Assembly (NCBI GenBank): GCA_028822935.1
Contig: JAPKCM010000017.1
Coordinates: forward strand, 1 to 64,000
DNA: 64,000 nt
Reading direction: 5' to 3'
Source of the DNA: Akkermansiaceae bacterium
GTDB taxonomy: Bacteria > Verrucomicrobiota > Verrucomicrobiia > Verrucomicrobiales > Akkermansiaceae
Position numbers and translations under genes: made by a program. Under the pieces are notes generated by a model. The model saw nothing but the letters and a program-made list of their open reading frames with translations. It was not told the DNA's origin and did not search any database. Below, piece after piece: positions 45,043 to 54,307 of this stretch; position 1 is the first letter of the stretch; each line of letters begins with the position of its first letter.

Positions 45043-46162
45043 CCCACTTATCGTGAACAAGGTCGACAATCTCGAAGCGCTTGCCTCCTCCTTTTCCATC
45101 TCCAAAGCGAACACGAAGAGTGACCGGAAGGTCCTTCAAAAGAGGACCCACAAATCGCTTATAATTTAGAATCGTTTTGATGCGCGTATCATCGAGTCGT
45201 TGCTTGTCTGAGTCCAAAGGCACATAGCAAAAAATAAACTCGGATCCATCATCGCTGGCCAAGAGATAACCTGAATAGGTAATTCCTCCGATCACACTGT
45301 CATAAATTGGCTTTTTTTCGATTTTACCCCTGATGATCGCCACGCTGCGAGACTCTTCCTCGATAAACTCAACAAACGGAATTTCACACCAGTTGGTAGT
45401 AGCGTCCCAATCGAGAAGCAATTCTCCGTCCTCTTCCACGAAGTAAGCCGAGAATGGCTCGAAATTCTCACGTTGCCCACTGACGACGACATATCCTCGC
45501 TCTTGTCCCCCACCGGGTGGCGACACTGTCGGCAAGCGCCATGTCACGTCATACATCGTATCTAAGATCATGGGAGAGGACCAACGATTGGGTTCAAGCG
45601 GGTTTAACGTTGCGTATGGAGAAGGTCGCACAAATGCGAGCACCTCGTCGGGCGATTTCGCGGTATTAAAAGCTTTTAAAATATCAACGGCTTTCCCCAG
45701 CCACACCGTAGAATCACCGTCGAACCAATTGTGAGAACTCGTTTTCTCCACATCGGAACCACTGAACATTTCGATTGGATGACCTCCATTCTCATCCTCT
45801 GTTTGATTCTGGGTGAGCATGGAGATCCCCACGCCAACGCCAATGAGAGGGATAATCACCGCCAAGAGACTGACCCACAACCATGAAGTGGAGCGCTTTT
45901 TACTTCCCCAAACCTCATCAAGAGTTTCAATAGGACCCTTCTTCTTCAGGCGGCGAACCTGCTCCGCAACGTCCACATGACCGGAATCATCATCATCGGC
46001 CTGAATCCCATGCAGAAGCTCTTTCCCTTTATTCAGGAGAGAATCACTCGCGCTTGAACCCTTCGTCTGCTTGGAGCGTCGCCCTTTTTTAACACGGCGT
46101 AGTTTTTTGACCCTTTCCTCAGGAATCTCGCGCGCTTCCGGTTCGGGCTGATCTTCACTCAT
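45032..46162 (-). CDS. Single-pass membrane protein of unknown function
   Basis: This 376-residue protein has a basic cytosolic N-terminus with Lys/Arg clusters (KKLRRVKKGRRSKQ, about residues 19-33). A single membrane helix lies at about 97-116 (LWVSLLAVIIPLIGVGVGISM), and a large extracytoplasmic domain follows. The outer domain is rich in beta-strand-like segments (EERGYVVVSGQREN, GYLLASDDGSEFIFCYVP). I do not recognise the family. It is translated after the 436-residue protein upstream with an ATGA overlap, and the two share a similar layout, suggesting a complex. Confidence 0.75.
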   Translation of the reverse strand: MSEDQPEPEAREIPEERVKKLRRVKKGRRSKQTKGSSASDSLLNKGKELLHGIQADDDDSGHVDVAEQVRRLKKKGPIETLDEVWGSKKRSTSWLWVSLLAVIIPLIGVGVGISMLTQNQTEDENGGHPIEMFSGSDVEKTSSHNWFDGDSTVWLGKAVDILKAFNTAKSPDEVLAFVRPSPYATLNPLEPNRWSSPMILDTMYDVTWRLPTVSPPGGGQERGYVVVSGQRENFEPFSAYFVEEDGELLLDWDATTNWCEIPFVEFIEEESRSVAIIRGKIEKKPIYDSVIGGITYSGYLLASDDGSEFIFCYVPLDSDKQRLDDTRIKTILNYKRFVGPLLKDLPVTLRVRFGDGKGGGKRFEIVDLVHDKWVRP

Positions 46163-47469
46163 TCGCTTTCCACCGTAGGTTCAAGAACAGGCTCATTCAA
46201 GTCTGACTTGGAATCAGCCTCACTTGAGTCTTGATTTGAAAGCAATTCTTGAATTCGCTTACCATACCAGGATATTCCATTGATTTGCTTGAGAACCATC
46301 TGCGGCTCTCCGGTTTCGTCTTCCTCCCATGCGAGAGAGACAAACACTCGCGCCATCCCAGAAAGATCATCGATTCCCAAAATGCTCTCCATGGGACGCT
46401 TTTTTTCCTCAACGTCAGAGAGGATTTGAGACAAGCGTTCTCCAACTTCACTCTTTCGATCCACAACTATTTCGGGAGACTCTGTTGCCCGGATGGCTTC
46501 CGGTGATTTATCACCCGCATAAGGGGGGGCGTAAAACAGAAGAGCCAAATTTTTAGAAGCATCTCCAGCTTCCCTGCGTCGAACCAAGAGACGAAAATCC
46601 CCCTCTTGCTTACCAACTCCGGATCGAAAGAGCGTCCACGGGACTGTCGAGTAAGGCGCATAACACTCCCAGTCCAATCTCCATTCCTTTCCATCCCAGA
46701 CATGAACGGCCTCGGACCTCTTGCCCTCTAAATCCTGCCAAAGAGTCTCCACCGCCAAAACTAATGGATCCTCCTGTAATTCCAGAATATGCCGAGCTCT
46801 GAGTCTCATCTTTCCTTTAAAGGCAGGAATCGAATGGGTTTGACTGAAGCGAGAAAACTTTGCCGCCATCTGTGATGAACGATCAATAGACTGCTGTTTT
46901 GCAGGTAGAGAAGGAGCTTGAATGAAACTGTTATAGTTTTTGCTGATCGATTCGAGGTGGGAACGATCGAACTCGCGCATCCATGGCGGCATTCCAGTAT
47001 TTGCAGCAGCCCTAGTATTTTTCTTCCCGTCGTCGCTTTTAATCTGAAAAATGAACAACAACGTGACAATTACACCGATCCAAGCAGTGATAAAAATGTA
47101 GAGCTTTTTGTGTTTCTCCTCTTTCCTCCGTTTTTTCCGGCGCTTCACTTGCCGGCTCCCGTCAGAGAGAATCGACTCCTCGTCCCTGCTCCCTTCCTCC
47201 GTCGTCTCCAACTCTTTCGACTTGAAATTTCCCAACTTTTCTGGCGAACCAAAAGACACTGGGAGTGAAGCCCCCTTACGATTTTTCATGACATCGCGAA
47301 GAATGCTCGGACTAGCAGCACTATTAGGACGAGGTCGTTTGGGCGCTGCGGTGCCGCTGCCGCCAAAACTGGAACCACAAGAGTCACACTTTAGCCCCTC
47401 GGAAACATCCCGATCAGATCGAATAACCGACTGACAGGAGGGACATAGGTAAACTTTTGATTCACTCAT
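46159..47469 (-). CDS. Zinc-ribbon and membrane-helix protein of unknown function
   Basis: This 436-residue protein begins with a CxxC-type zinc ribbon (LCPSCQSVIRSDRDVSEGLKC then DSCGSS, residues 8-33). A disordered Arg/Pro/Lys region follows, and a basic cluster (KRRKKRRKEEKHKK) just before a membrane helix at about 120-145 (LYIFITAWIGVIVTLLFIFQI). The outer part contains a conserved-looking WDGKEWRLDWECYAPYSTVPW block. The neighbour downstream has the same membrane topology plus an equivalent WxLxWD-like sequence (LLLDWDATTNWCEIPF), so the two may be distant paralogues. The function is unknown. Confidence 0.75.
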   Translation of the reverse strand: MSESKVYLCPSCQSVIRSDRDVSEGLKCDSCGSSFGGSGTAAPKRPRPNSAASPSILRDVMKNRKGASLPVSFGSPEKLGNFKSKELETTEEGSRDEESILSDGSRQVKRRKKRRKEEKHKKLYIFITAWIGVIVTLLFIFQIKSDDGKKNTRAAANTGMPPWMREFDRSHLESISKNYNSFIQAPSLPAKQQSIDRSSQMAAKFSRFSQTHSIPAFKGKMRLRARHILELQEDPLVLAVETLWQDLEGKRSEAVHVWDGKEWRLDWECYAPYSTVPWTLFRSGVGKQEGDFRLLVRRREAGDASKNLALLFYAPPYAGDKSPEAIRATESPEIVVDRKSEVGERLSQILSDVEEKKRPMESILGIDDLSGMARVFVSLAWEEDETGEPQMVLKQINGISWYGKRIQELLSNQDSSEADSKSDLNEPVLEPTVESE

Positions 47470-47512
47470 TTTAAATAGACTGCAGGACTCTGGCGGATAT
47501 CACTACGCAAAG

Positions 47513-49303
47513 TCAATCCCCCTGCGGGGAAAAAAGTGATATACTCGCCTTTTCAATGAGGAGCGTTGCCATTGATTCGGTCGCCCGATCCAGACATTCG
47601 ACCCCTTCCTTAAGAAGAGCCGACTGATTCCCTAAAAGTGCCTTTTCCACCTTCGCCCTCGCCTCGGCAATTTCCTGCAACTCACTCTGATCAAGGAGGT
47701 CCCCCACCTGAGAGAGAGCCATCTCGACCGCTGGCAAAAGTTCGTTCGCCTTGAGTCGCGCCTCCTCAAAGACGCGCGCATTCATATCCTCAAAGGCAAA
47801 CTCTACGCTCTCGCTGACCATTCTCTCCACTTTGGCCTCAGTCACATCCACCGCCGAACTCCCGACCTCGATCACGGTATCCTTTCCTGTGGCCACATCC
47901 CGCGCGAGAACCGAAAGAATCCCATCCGCATCAATTCGAAATTCTACTCCCACCCTGGCTTGACCTCTTCCGGAAGCTTCAAAAGGGAGTTCGAAGCCCC
48001 CAAGCACCCAATTGTCTTTTGCGAGTTCCCGCTCCCCCTGCAAAACCTGAATTTTCATCGAGCGCTGAAAATCGACAGCATTGGTAAACATTTCCCCCGC
48101 CTTGCATGGAATCGTCGTATTCCGAGGGATCAAGATGTTCATGAGTCCTCCCATCGTCTCAATCCCAAGACTTAAAGGTGTCACGTCCAGCAGCAAAACC
48201 TCCCGAACCGTCCCAGCCAGTATACCAGCCTGAATGGCAGCCCCACGAGCGATCGCCTCGTCGGGATGCTGACTTAAATCAGGTTCCTTCCCAAAAATTG
48301 CCGCCACCTTTTTCCGCACCATGGGAATACGGCTGCTGCCACCTACCATGAGAACAGAATCCAGATCTCCTAATTCAACCCGCGCATCAAGCAAGGCTCT
48401 CCGACAACAACTCTCCATGCGGCCTAAGTGATCGGATAGCAATTTCCTGAATCGATCCTGACTCACTGAGATCTCGCCGACGAAGGGAACCCGAAAGGTC
48501 GCCTCCTCGGCCGAAGACAGCACATGCTTGACCCGTCGTCCTTCAGAAAGCCACATCACCCGTGCCATCGCATCCAGGTCACCCCATCTCATTCCGAGCT
48601 GATCAGCCGCAAAGAGCGTGAGAGCCTCGTCGAAATCGTCTCCACCCAATGAAGTATCCCCGGCGGTCGCCAGCACCTCAAACACGCCCTCTCTCATTTC
48701 GAGCACCGAAACATCAAAGGTCCCTCCCCCTAGATCGAAGACGACCACCTTGGACGATTCATCCAGCCGGTCCAAGCCATAGGACAGGGCAGCAGCGGTC
48801 GGCTCACTGAGAACCCGAACCACTTCCAGTCCCGCCATTTCTCCCGCCTTCTTGGTCGCTGCCCGTTGCCCGTCGTTAAAATATGCCGGGACCGTAATCA
48901 CCGCCTTTGAAATCTCGCCTTCGAGCTGCATTTCCGCGACAGATTTCAACTTCTTCAAAATCTCAGCCGAAACTTCCTCGGGTGACTTGGGTCCAGCGGC
49001 GCTTTCCAGAAGCAATCCCTCGCCATTTCTCACGACTCTTTCGGACTCATCCACTTCATCGAAGCGTCGACCCATTAAACTCTTCACACTCGTGATGACA
49101 TGATCGACACCCTGACGGCGCAGTGCCAATGCCCCCACCTCGACTTCACCAGATTCACCATACCAGACCGCGCTTGGAGTGAGCCTTGAACCTTCTTCAT
49201 TCGCAAGCAGGATCGGAAATCCAGATTCAACCACGCCCACCGCAGACTGCGTTGTCCCTAAATCAATCCCTACAATCACCTCATTCATCGCTTCCATATT
49301 CAT
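47513..49303 (-). CDS. hscA: Hsp70 chaperone, HscA-like
   Basis: This 596-residue Hsp70 has the signatures [15 protein letters not shown] (about residues 10-24), [15 protein letters not shown] (about 192) and [14 protein letters not shown]. It has a substrate-binding domain and a short C-terminal lid without a DnaK-type EEVD-like tail. It lies directly after a J-domain protein gene and an IscA-type gene, so HscA of the iron-sulfur cluster pathway is the best name. A DnaK homologue with a dedicated co-chaperone remains possible. The first ATG at 49303 is used; two more ATGs follow within 15 bases. Confidence 0.85.
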   Translation of the reverse strand: MNMEAMNEVIVGIDLGTTQSAVGVVESGFPILLANEEGSRLTPSAVWYGESGEVEVGALALRRQGVDHVITSVKSLMGRRFDEVDESERVVRNGEGLLLESAAGPKSPEEVSAEILKKLKSVAEMQLEGEISKAVITVPAYFNDGQRAATKKAGEMAGLEVVRVLSEPTAAALSYGLDRLDESSKVVVFDLGGGTFDVSVLEMREGVFEVLATAGDTSLGGDDFDEALTLFAADQLGMRWGDLDAMARVMWLSEGRRVKHVLSSAEEATFRVPFVGEISVSQDRFRKLLSDHLGRMESCCRRALLDARVELGDLDSVLMVGGSSRIPMVRKKVAAIFGKEPDLSQHPDEAIARGAAIQAGILAGTVREVLLLDVTPLSLGIETMGGLMNILIPRNTTIPCKAGEMFTNAVDFQRSMKIQVLQGERELAKDNWVLGGFELPFEASGRGQARVGVEFRIDADGILSVLARDVATGKDTVIEVGSSAVDVTEAKVERMVSESVEFAFEDMNARVFEEARLKANELLPAVEMALSQVGDLLDQSELQEIAEARAKVEKALLGNQSALLKEGVECLDRATESMATLLIEKASISLFSPQGD

Positions 49304-49306
49304 GGA

Positions 49307-49867
49307 TTAGGACATCCCTCCTAGCAAGGCTTCGAACAACTTTCCCGTCGCCTCTCGAATCTGGGCCTGCCATTTCTCTAAAAACACCAAGCCCCGGGCC
49401 ACCTCACCCATCTCAGCTTCACAAGCATCCCACCCCTTTTTATCAAAAAATGGAAACCAGGCGATCAAACCCGATTCCAAAACTCCAAGTTTTTCGGCGA
49501 GATCTTCCAGTGATTTCCTGAGTGCCGGGATCTTAGCGTCCAGCACCGCACGTCCCAATCCGCTTCGAGCAACCGCTCGTTCCTTGAGAAATTGCTCCAC
49601 CGCCTCCATGGCTTCAGCGACAGATCCAAAAAGATCCATCACCTCTCCCGGGACCGACCCTCGGGATTCGGCTTCGCCCACCATCGCTCGTATTCTCTTC
49701 GCTGGCGATTTCACCACTTCATACGCAGAACGCAATCGCTCGAAGTCCGCAGCCGAACCCCCACGATCAGGATGCGCCTCCTTTCCCAATCTCCGAAAAT
49801 GTTCCTCAAGCTGACTCGTATCGACCGCCAATCGCTCCGGCAAGCCAAGGATTAAAAATGGATCCAT
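49307..49867 (-). CDS. hscB: J-domain co-chaperone, HscB-like
   Basis: This 186-residue protein has an N-terminal J-domain with the HPD tripeptide at residues 32-34 (KEAHPDRGG) and a helical C-terminal region (about 70-186). That is the HscB layout. HscB brings the IscU scaffold to HscA. The C-terminal helices are rich in charged residues (LGRAVLDAKIPALRKSLEDLA) and include the Trp-containing WFPFFDKKGWD. The start is the ATG at 49867; a GTG 12 bases upstream is possible. The gene ends 3 bases before hscA. Confidence 0.82.
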   Translation of the reverse strand: MDPFLILGLPERLAVDTSQLEEHFRRLGKEAHPDRGGSAADFERLRSAYEVVKSPAKRIRAMVGEAESRGSVPGEVMDLFGSVAEAMEAVEQFLKERAVARSGLGRAVLDAKIPALRKSLEDLAEKLGVLESGLIAWFPFFDKKGWDACEAEMGEVARGLVFLEKWQAQIREATGKLFEALLGGMS

Positions 49868-49908
49868 GGGCTCCTTCACAATGATTCAGAAAATGTCATG
49901 CCCTTTTG

Positions 49909-50265
49909 CTAGGCCGCAAAGCTCTCACCGCATGAACAGGTCACCAAGGCATTTGGGTTACTCACCTTAAACCCACCCTGCTGCAAGTCGTCGGAGTAAT
50001 CCAATTCACTCCCGCTGACAAACAAAGCGCTTTTGGGATCAATAACGACCTTCACCCCATTGCTTTCCACCATGATGTCACGGTCCCTTGGGCCATCGAC
50101 AAGGTCCATTTGGTATTGCAGACCACTGCAACCGCCACCAATTACCGCAATTCGCAGGGCTCCTTCTTCCTTTCCTTGTTTTTTCCAAAGGCCCAAAAGG
50201 TGGCAGGAAGCGCCTTGAAGCACTTTCACCAATTTTTCGTTCCCTATTGTATATCCCTTTTTCAC
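49909..50265 (-). CDS. IscA/ErpA-family iron-sulfur cluster carrier
   Basis: This A-type carrier protein of 118 residues from the GTG at 50265 has the three conserved cysteines: C46 in GGGCSGLQY, and C110 and C112 in TCSCGESF. It receives clusters and hands them to apo-proteins. Starting at a TTG at 50355 would add 30 residues not found in the family, so the GTG is preferred, although no good ribosome-binding site was seen for either. IscU, IscS and ferredoxin genes are not in this window. It is followed by hscB and hscA. Confidence 0.85.
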   Translation of the reverse strand: MKKGYTIGNEKLVKVLQGASCHLLGLWKKQGKEEGALRIAVIGGGCSGLQYQMDLVDGPRDRDIMVESNGVKVVIDPKSALFVSGSELDYSDDLQQGGFKVSNPNALVTCSCGESFAA

Positions 50266-50406
50266 TTTGCAACGTATCTTTAACAGAGCCAAGGATTCTC
50301 GCAACTCTTCATCAAGAACTCTGGGGCTATTTTCCCCTCGTCCAGCCCTCCTCAATTAATTACAATCAACGTAATTCTTTTTCCAATAGAAAAAGAGCCG
50401 CCAGGA

Positions 50407-50430
50407 GAATTTATCGAAGAATTTATCGAA
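50407..50430. repeat. Tandem 12-bp direct repeat
   Basis: GAATTTATCGAA occurs twice head-to-tail with no spacer. It is in the leader region between the iscA-like gene and the divergent TIGR02597-like gene, so it could be a pair of regulator-binding half sites, or simply a duplication. Confidence 0.45.
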
Positions 50431-50487
50431 TTTTCCTAGTGACTTCGGTCCAACTCCCTGCGCAATCTGTTCATGAGTTTAATCCCC

Positions 50488-51456
50488 ATGAAAAAAACCA
50501 TCACTCTCCTCTCCAGCTTTATGGTTCTGCCGCTTTGCGGACAGACATTGGCATACACTGCCCCTTCGGGTTACGTGAAATCTGATCTCGTTGTTGGCTT
50601 CAATCCCATTGGAATTAATCTCCATGGTGATATATTGGTATCCGGAATCATTGATTCTGAGGCCGCTAACGTTATTACTGATGCTGATGTCGACTTCACG
50701 GCAACCTTAACCGACCCAAACGCAACCTACCTCCTCGAAGTCTCCAATGGAGCACAAAACGGAGCGGTCGCTGTAGTCACTACATCCACTGCAACAACAA
50801 TCACCATCGAAGGTTCAGGAATAGCAGCAGGCGCTGCGAGCTATGCCGTTCGTCAGGCCAAGACGCTTAACGAGGTTTTTGGAACAGGGACGAGTGCAAC
50901 TCTTACAGGATCGTTCAACTCTGTAGTATCGGACATCGTCTGGGTTCCAGACGGAGCAGGCGACTACGATCGCTACTATTACAACGCTAACTTCAACGAG
51001 TTCCGTTCGACCGAAAATCAATTTAGCTCCCCCCCTAAACCCATCGCTTTCTTCTACCCCGATGGTGCGTTTGTGGAGGTTAAGAGTTCCCCAAAAACGA
51101 TTACTCTTTTCGGTGAGGTTAAGAAGACTGGCACGATCATCGCAGCAACGGCTGGATTCAGTATCTTTACAGTTCCCAGTCCTGCAGGACAAACTCTCGA
51201 TGAGCTCGGCCTCAAGGACGATTTAACCCAATCATTCAGTTCCGCAGCGGCCGATGTATTTTGGGTGCCCGACGGCGCTGGCGGATACGTCCGCTACTTT
51301 GTCCACACTACCGGTGGTGGCACCTGGCGCTTAACAACCAGTCAATTTTCCGGAAATGAAGGAGCAACTGTTGTCACTGGAGCTATCTCCATCGAACGCA
51401 AGTCTGCTTCCACATCAGCACTCGCCGAACTTCCGGCATTCTTCTCGACTCTTTAA
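50488..51456 (+). CDS. Secreted TIGR02597-like repeat protein
   Basis: This 322-residue secreted protein from the ATG at 50488 has a signal peptide (MKKTITLLSSFMVLPLCG). It consists of two similar modules, each with the sequence VWVPDGAG, then a tyrosine-rich strand (YDRYYYN and YVRYFVH). That is the pattern I associate with TIGR02597, found in Verrucomicrobia and often in tandem with PEP-CTERM proteins. It carries many Ser, Thr and Ala and few Cys. Its function is unknown; a surface or matrix role is plausible. It lies 28 bases before the PEP-CTERM gene. Confidence 0.8.
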   Translation: MKKTITLLSSFMVLPLCGQTLAYTAPSGYVKSDLVVGFNPIGINLHGDILVSGIIDSEAANVITDADVDFTATLTDPNATYLLEVSNGAQNGAVAVVTTSTATTITIEGSGIAAGAASYAVRQAKTLNEVFGTGTSATLTGSFNSVVSDIVWVPDGAGDYDRYYYNANFNEFRSTENQFSSPPKPIAFFYPDGAFVEVKSSPKTITLFGEVKKTGTIIAATAGFSIFTVPSPAGQTLDELGLKDDLTQSFSSAAADVFWVPDGAGGYVRYFVHTTGGGTWRLTTSQFSGNEGATVVTGAISIERKSASTSALAELPAFFSTL

Positions 51457-51484
51457 AATCACACACCACTATCAGACATATTTT

Positions 51485-52111
51485 ATGAAACGACTTATAG
51501 TAATCGCTGCCGCATTGACAGCATCAGCACATGGAGCATCGATCACCATCGCTAATATCACAGGAAGTGGTGAGGATCTCGCCTTCGGCAATCTCATTGG
51601 GGAACCCCTCAACAGCGGATTTGTCGCGCTTTACACCTTTGCTCCGGGTAGCATTCCAGCCACTGCGACGGATTTACAAACTAACGGACTAAACGGGTTT
51701 CTTGGACTCACGCAATTCGACGCCAGCCAGGCTATCAATTCACCCGACGCTGGTGCCTTTTCTTTCGACTTCACTATTGACAATACCGTCGCGAATAGTG
51801 ATCTCTTTGTCGTCATTGGAAATATGACGGGTGTTGCTGATTCAACCGGCTTGAGCCTTCTGAATACTGGGATTCAACTTGATGGCGAAGATACCGGCCC
51901 TACTGGAGACTCAGCTTCCTTCAGCGCGATGGGAGCACCTGGAGAAGTTTTATTCGGAGACGTCGGTCGTGATGACGTTGATTGGGGGAACACTGTTGGT
52001 TCCTCCTACAATACCAATATCCTCTCTCTAGAAGCCGTCCCAGAGCCATCCAGCGCTCTCTTACTTGGTCTGAGCCTCCTTGCTCTCGCCGGTAACCGCC
52101 GCCGCAAGTAA
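51485..52111 (+). CDS. PEP-CTERM sorting domain protein
   Basis: This 208-residue secreted protein from the ATG at 51485 has a signal peptide (about residues 1-18). A Gly/Ala-rich beta domain follows, and at the C-terminus is the PEP-CTERM signal: VPEPSSALLLGLSLLALA followed by the basic tail GNRRRK. Proteins of this type are processed at the outer surface by an exosortase, usually in matrix-forming bacteria. No exosortase gene is in this window. It is paired with the TIGR02597-like gene and ends at a strong terminator. Confidence 0.9.
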   Translation: MKRLIVIAAALTASAHGASITIANITGSGEDLAFGNLIGEPLNSGFVALYTFAPGSIPATATDLQTNGLNGFLGLTQFDASQAINSPDAGAFSFDFTIDNTVANSDLFVVIGNMTGVADSTGLSLLNTGIQLDGEDTGPTGDSASFSAMGAPGEVLFGDVGRDDVDWGNTVGSSYNTNILSLEAVPEPSSALLLGLSLLALAGNRRRK

Positions 52112-52134
52112 CTAGACTTCGATCTATTTTTTAC

Positions 52135-52170
52135 AATCCCCTCGCTCTACCGAGCTTGGGGATTTTTTTG
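52135..52170 (+). terminator. Rho-independent terminator of the PEP-CTERM unit
   Basis: AATCCCC and GGGGATT form a 7-bp stem, with an inner GCTC/GAGC pairing, followed by a T-run (GATTTTTTTG). It lies 24 bases after the PEP-CTERM stop and 15 bases before the end of the convergent helicase gene. Confidence 0.85.
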
Positions 52171-52184
52171 TCCTCAGGATCCAA

Positions 52185-54176
52185 TCACTCTAGAATATCG
52201 GACATCCCACTAAAGAAGCCACGGAGATCATCCTCGCTCGCCTCCTGATTCATGAGATCGTCATAGTCCTCCTCGGAGAGCCAATCGAAATTCAACTCTA
52301 GCAGAAATTTGCTAGGCTCACAGGACTCCTTGTTTCCCCACTTCACGCGAGTCGAGCAGCAGGTCATTGAAAGCCTTTCCTTTGCTCTCGTAATCCCGAC
52401 ATAAAGGAGACGGCGCTCCTCATCAATCGTGCCCTCATCGACACTCCTCTTATGAGGCAGGATCCCTTGTTCCAGCCCCAGAAGATAAACGATAGGATAT
52501 TCCAGCCCCTTCGAAGCATGCAGGGTGATCAGCGTGACTCCTGATTTCTTATCAAGATCATCATCCTTCTTATCACGATCGAGCGCAATTTTGTCGAGGT
52601 AGACCCGTAGCTCCACTCCCTTCTTCGTGGCAGCGGTAAGATCCCCCACCGTGCTCGCGACCGCTTCCCGTCGGGCATCACGCTCTTTATCAGCTTTGCA
52701 CTGGCGCATGAGCCACTCCATGAAATCCATTTCACGAAGCCAACGATCCAGAACGACGCCGGGATTGTCACCATTCACGATTTGGCGTTGATGATCCTCG
52801 AGCTGCTCCACAAAGCGATTAATCGAGCCCACCGCACGTGTCGAAAGCCCTGCCAAAAATTGCGGGTCAATGAGACTTTTCCAAATCCCCTGGTCTCGCT
52901 CGCGGCTCCACTCCCCGGCCATCATCGCCGTGTTCTGACTGATCCCTCGAGGTGGCGTATTGAGAACTCTGAGGAGGGAAACATCCATCTCAGTGCTATC
53001 GAGGAGCTGGGCATAGCCCAAAACATCGCGAACTTCCTTCCGATCGTAGAAGCTCTGCGCTCCCACCATTCGATAAGGAACTTTCTCCTCGCGGAGGACT
53101 TCCTCCATCTTGCGGATCTGCGCATTGGTGCGGAAGAGAATCGCAAAATCCTCTAGCTCCCTGCCCTCATCCCGGATCGCTAAAATATCCTGAACGACCC
53201 ACTCGGCTTCTTCCTGCTCGCCAGGCATCGTCACCAGCCTCACCAAATCGCCCCCTGGAATCGTGTGTTTGAGTTCCTTTTCGCGACGGCCCACATTGTG
53301 CTTAATCAGACTATTGGCAACTTCCAACACCGCCTGGGTGCTGCGATAGTTCTCCTCAAGCCGAATCACCTTGGGATTCGGGAAGAAGCGCTCAAATTGC
53401 AGGATGTTGGTCACGTCCGCTCCGCGCCAGCCGTAGATCGATTGATCGTCATCGCCCACCACGCAGATATTGTAGGGCTTTTGCACGAGCTGCTGGATGA
53501 GCCTCATCTGCAGGCTGTTGGTGTCCTGAAACTCGTCCACCGTGATATACTGGAAAAGCTCCTGCCAGTAGAGGCGCGCCTCCGAGTGTTCGCGCAGGAT
53601 CTTTTCACCCAAAATAAGGAGATCATCAAAATCAACGGCATTCTGCGCCCGCAATTCGTTCTGGTAGGCCACCGCGATCGCAGCAATGAGATTGTCTTCA
53701 ATCTCATTGAGGGGCTTTTCATAGCTCTTCGCCTTGGAAATCTCCGCCATCACTTCGAACGGCTTGAGTTTTTCCTTCGCTCCCCCTTTTCGGATAATCA
53801 GCTGACGGATGATTCCCGTCTGGTCTCCACCGGCCATCACCACGAATTTCTTTCCGTAACCGACCCGTTCGATATCGCGACGGAGAATCCGCACACAGAG
53901 AGAGTGGAAGGTGCAGACTGTCAGGTCCTTTCCTCTCTTCTTTCCCACCATCCCGATCACCCGCTCGCGCATCTCGGCCGCCGACTTATTCGTGAAAGTG
54001 ACGGCGAGGATATTTTCGGCAGCAACGCCATTTTCCAGAAGGGCTGACATTCGACACGTCACCGTCCTGGTTTTCCCGGTTCCTGCACCCGCCAGAATCA
54101 GAACAGGACCATCCAAACAACGCACCGCTTCCTGCTGTGCTTTGTTCAGTGATTCAATCGAAAATTCCCCTGCCAT
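52185..54176 (-). CDS. UvrD/Rep/PcrA-family DNA helicase
   Basis: This superfamily 1A 3'-5' helicase has 663 residues. Walker A is ILAGAGTGKT (about residues 27-36), and motif Ia is VTFTNKSAAEMRER. The DExx box is VDEFQDTN at about 215, followed by GDDDQSIYGWRGA (motif III), LEENYRS (motif IV), LITLHASKGLEYP (motif V) and VGITRAKERL (motif VI). The residue order is closest to PcrA/Rep, which remove proteins and restart forks. It is somewhat shorter than E. coli UvrD. It is divergent from the BI-1 gene. Confidence 0.92.
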   Translation of the reverse strand: MAGEFSIESLNKAQQEAVRCLDGPVLILAGAGTGKTRTVTCRMSALLENGVAAENILAVTFTNKSAAEMRERVIGMVGKKRGKDLTVCTFHSLCVRILRRDIERVGYGKKFVVMAGGDQTGIIRQLIIRKGGAKEKLKPFEVMAEISKAKSYEKPLNEIEDNLIAAIAVAYQNELRAQNAVDFDDLLILGEKILREHSEARLYWQELFQYITVDEFQDTNSLQMRLIQQLVQKPYNICVVGDDDQSIYGWRGADVTNILQFERFFPNPKVIRLEENYRSTQAVLEVANSLIKHNVGRREKELKHTIPGGDLVRLVTMPGEQEEAEWVVQDILAIRDEGRELEDFAILFRTNAQIRKMEEVLREEKVPYRMVGAQSFYDRKEVRDVLGYAQLLDSTEMDVSLLRVLNTPPRGISQNTAMMAGEWSRERDQGIWKSLIDPQFLAGLSTRAVGSINRFVEQLEDHQRQIVNGDNPGVVLDRWLREMDFMEWLMRQCKADKERDARREAVASTVGDLTAATKKGVELRVYLDKIALDRDKKDDDLDKKSGVTLITLHASKGLEYPIVYLLGLEQGILPHKRSVDEGTIDEERRLLYVGITRAKERLSMTCCSTRVKWGNKESCEPSKFLLELNFDWLSEEDYDDLMNQEASEDDLRGFFSGMSDILE

Positions 54177-54307
54177 CGTGCTGCGCGGAGGAAACCCGGG
54201 AGCGAGAGGAAATGCAAGCGCGCGAAGCGCTTTCGCAGAACAGAAATGGTGTTACTTTCCCTTGATTCGCGCTATTTTACCTCTATTTTCCCACCAAACA
54301 TAAAATC

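Noticed and set aside
50377-50395. Hairpin CTTTTTC/GAAAAAG upstream of the TIGR02597-like gene
   Set aside because: It is composed only of A/T-rich pairs; such inverted tracts occur by chance and nothing shows a function.
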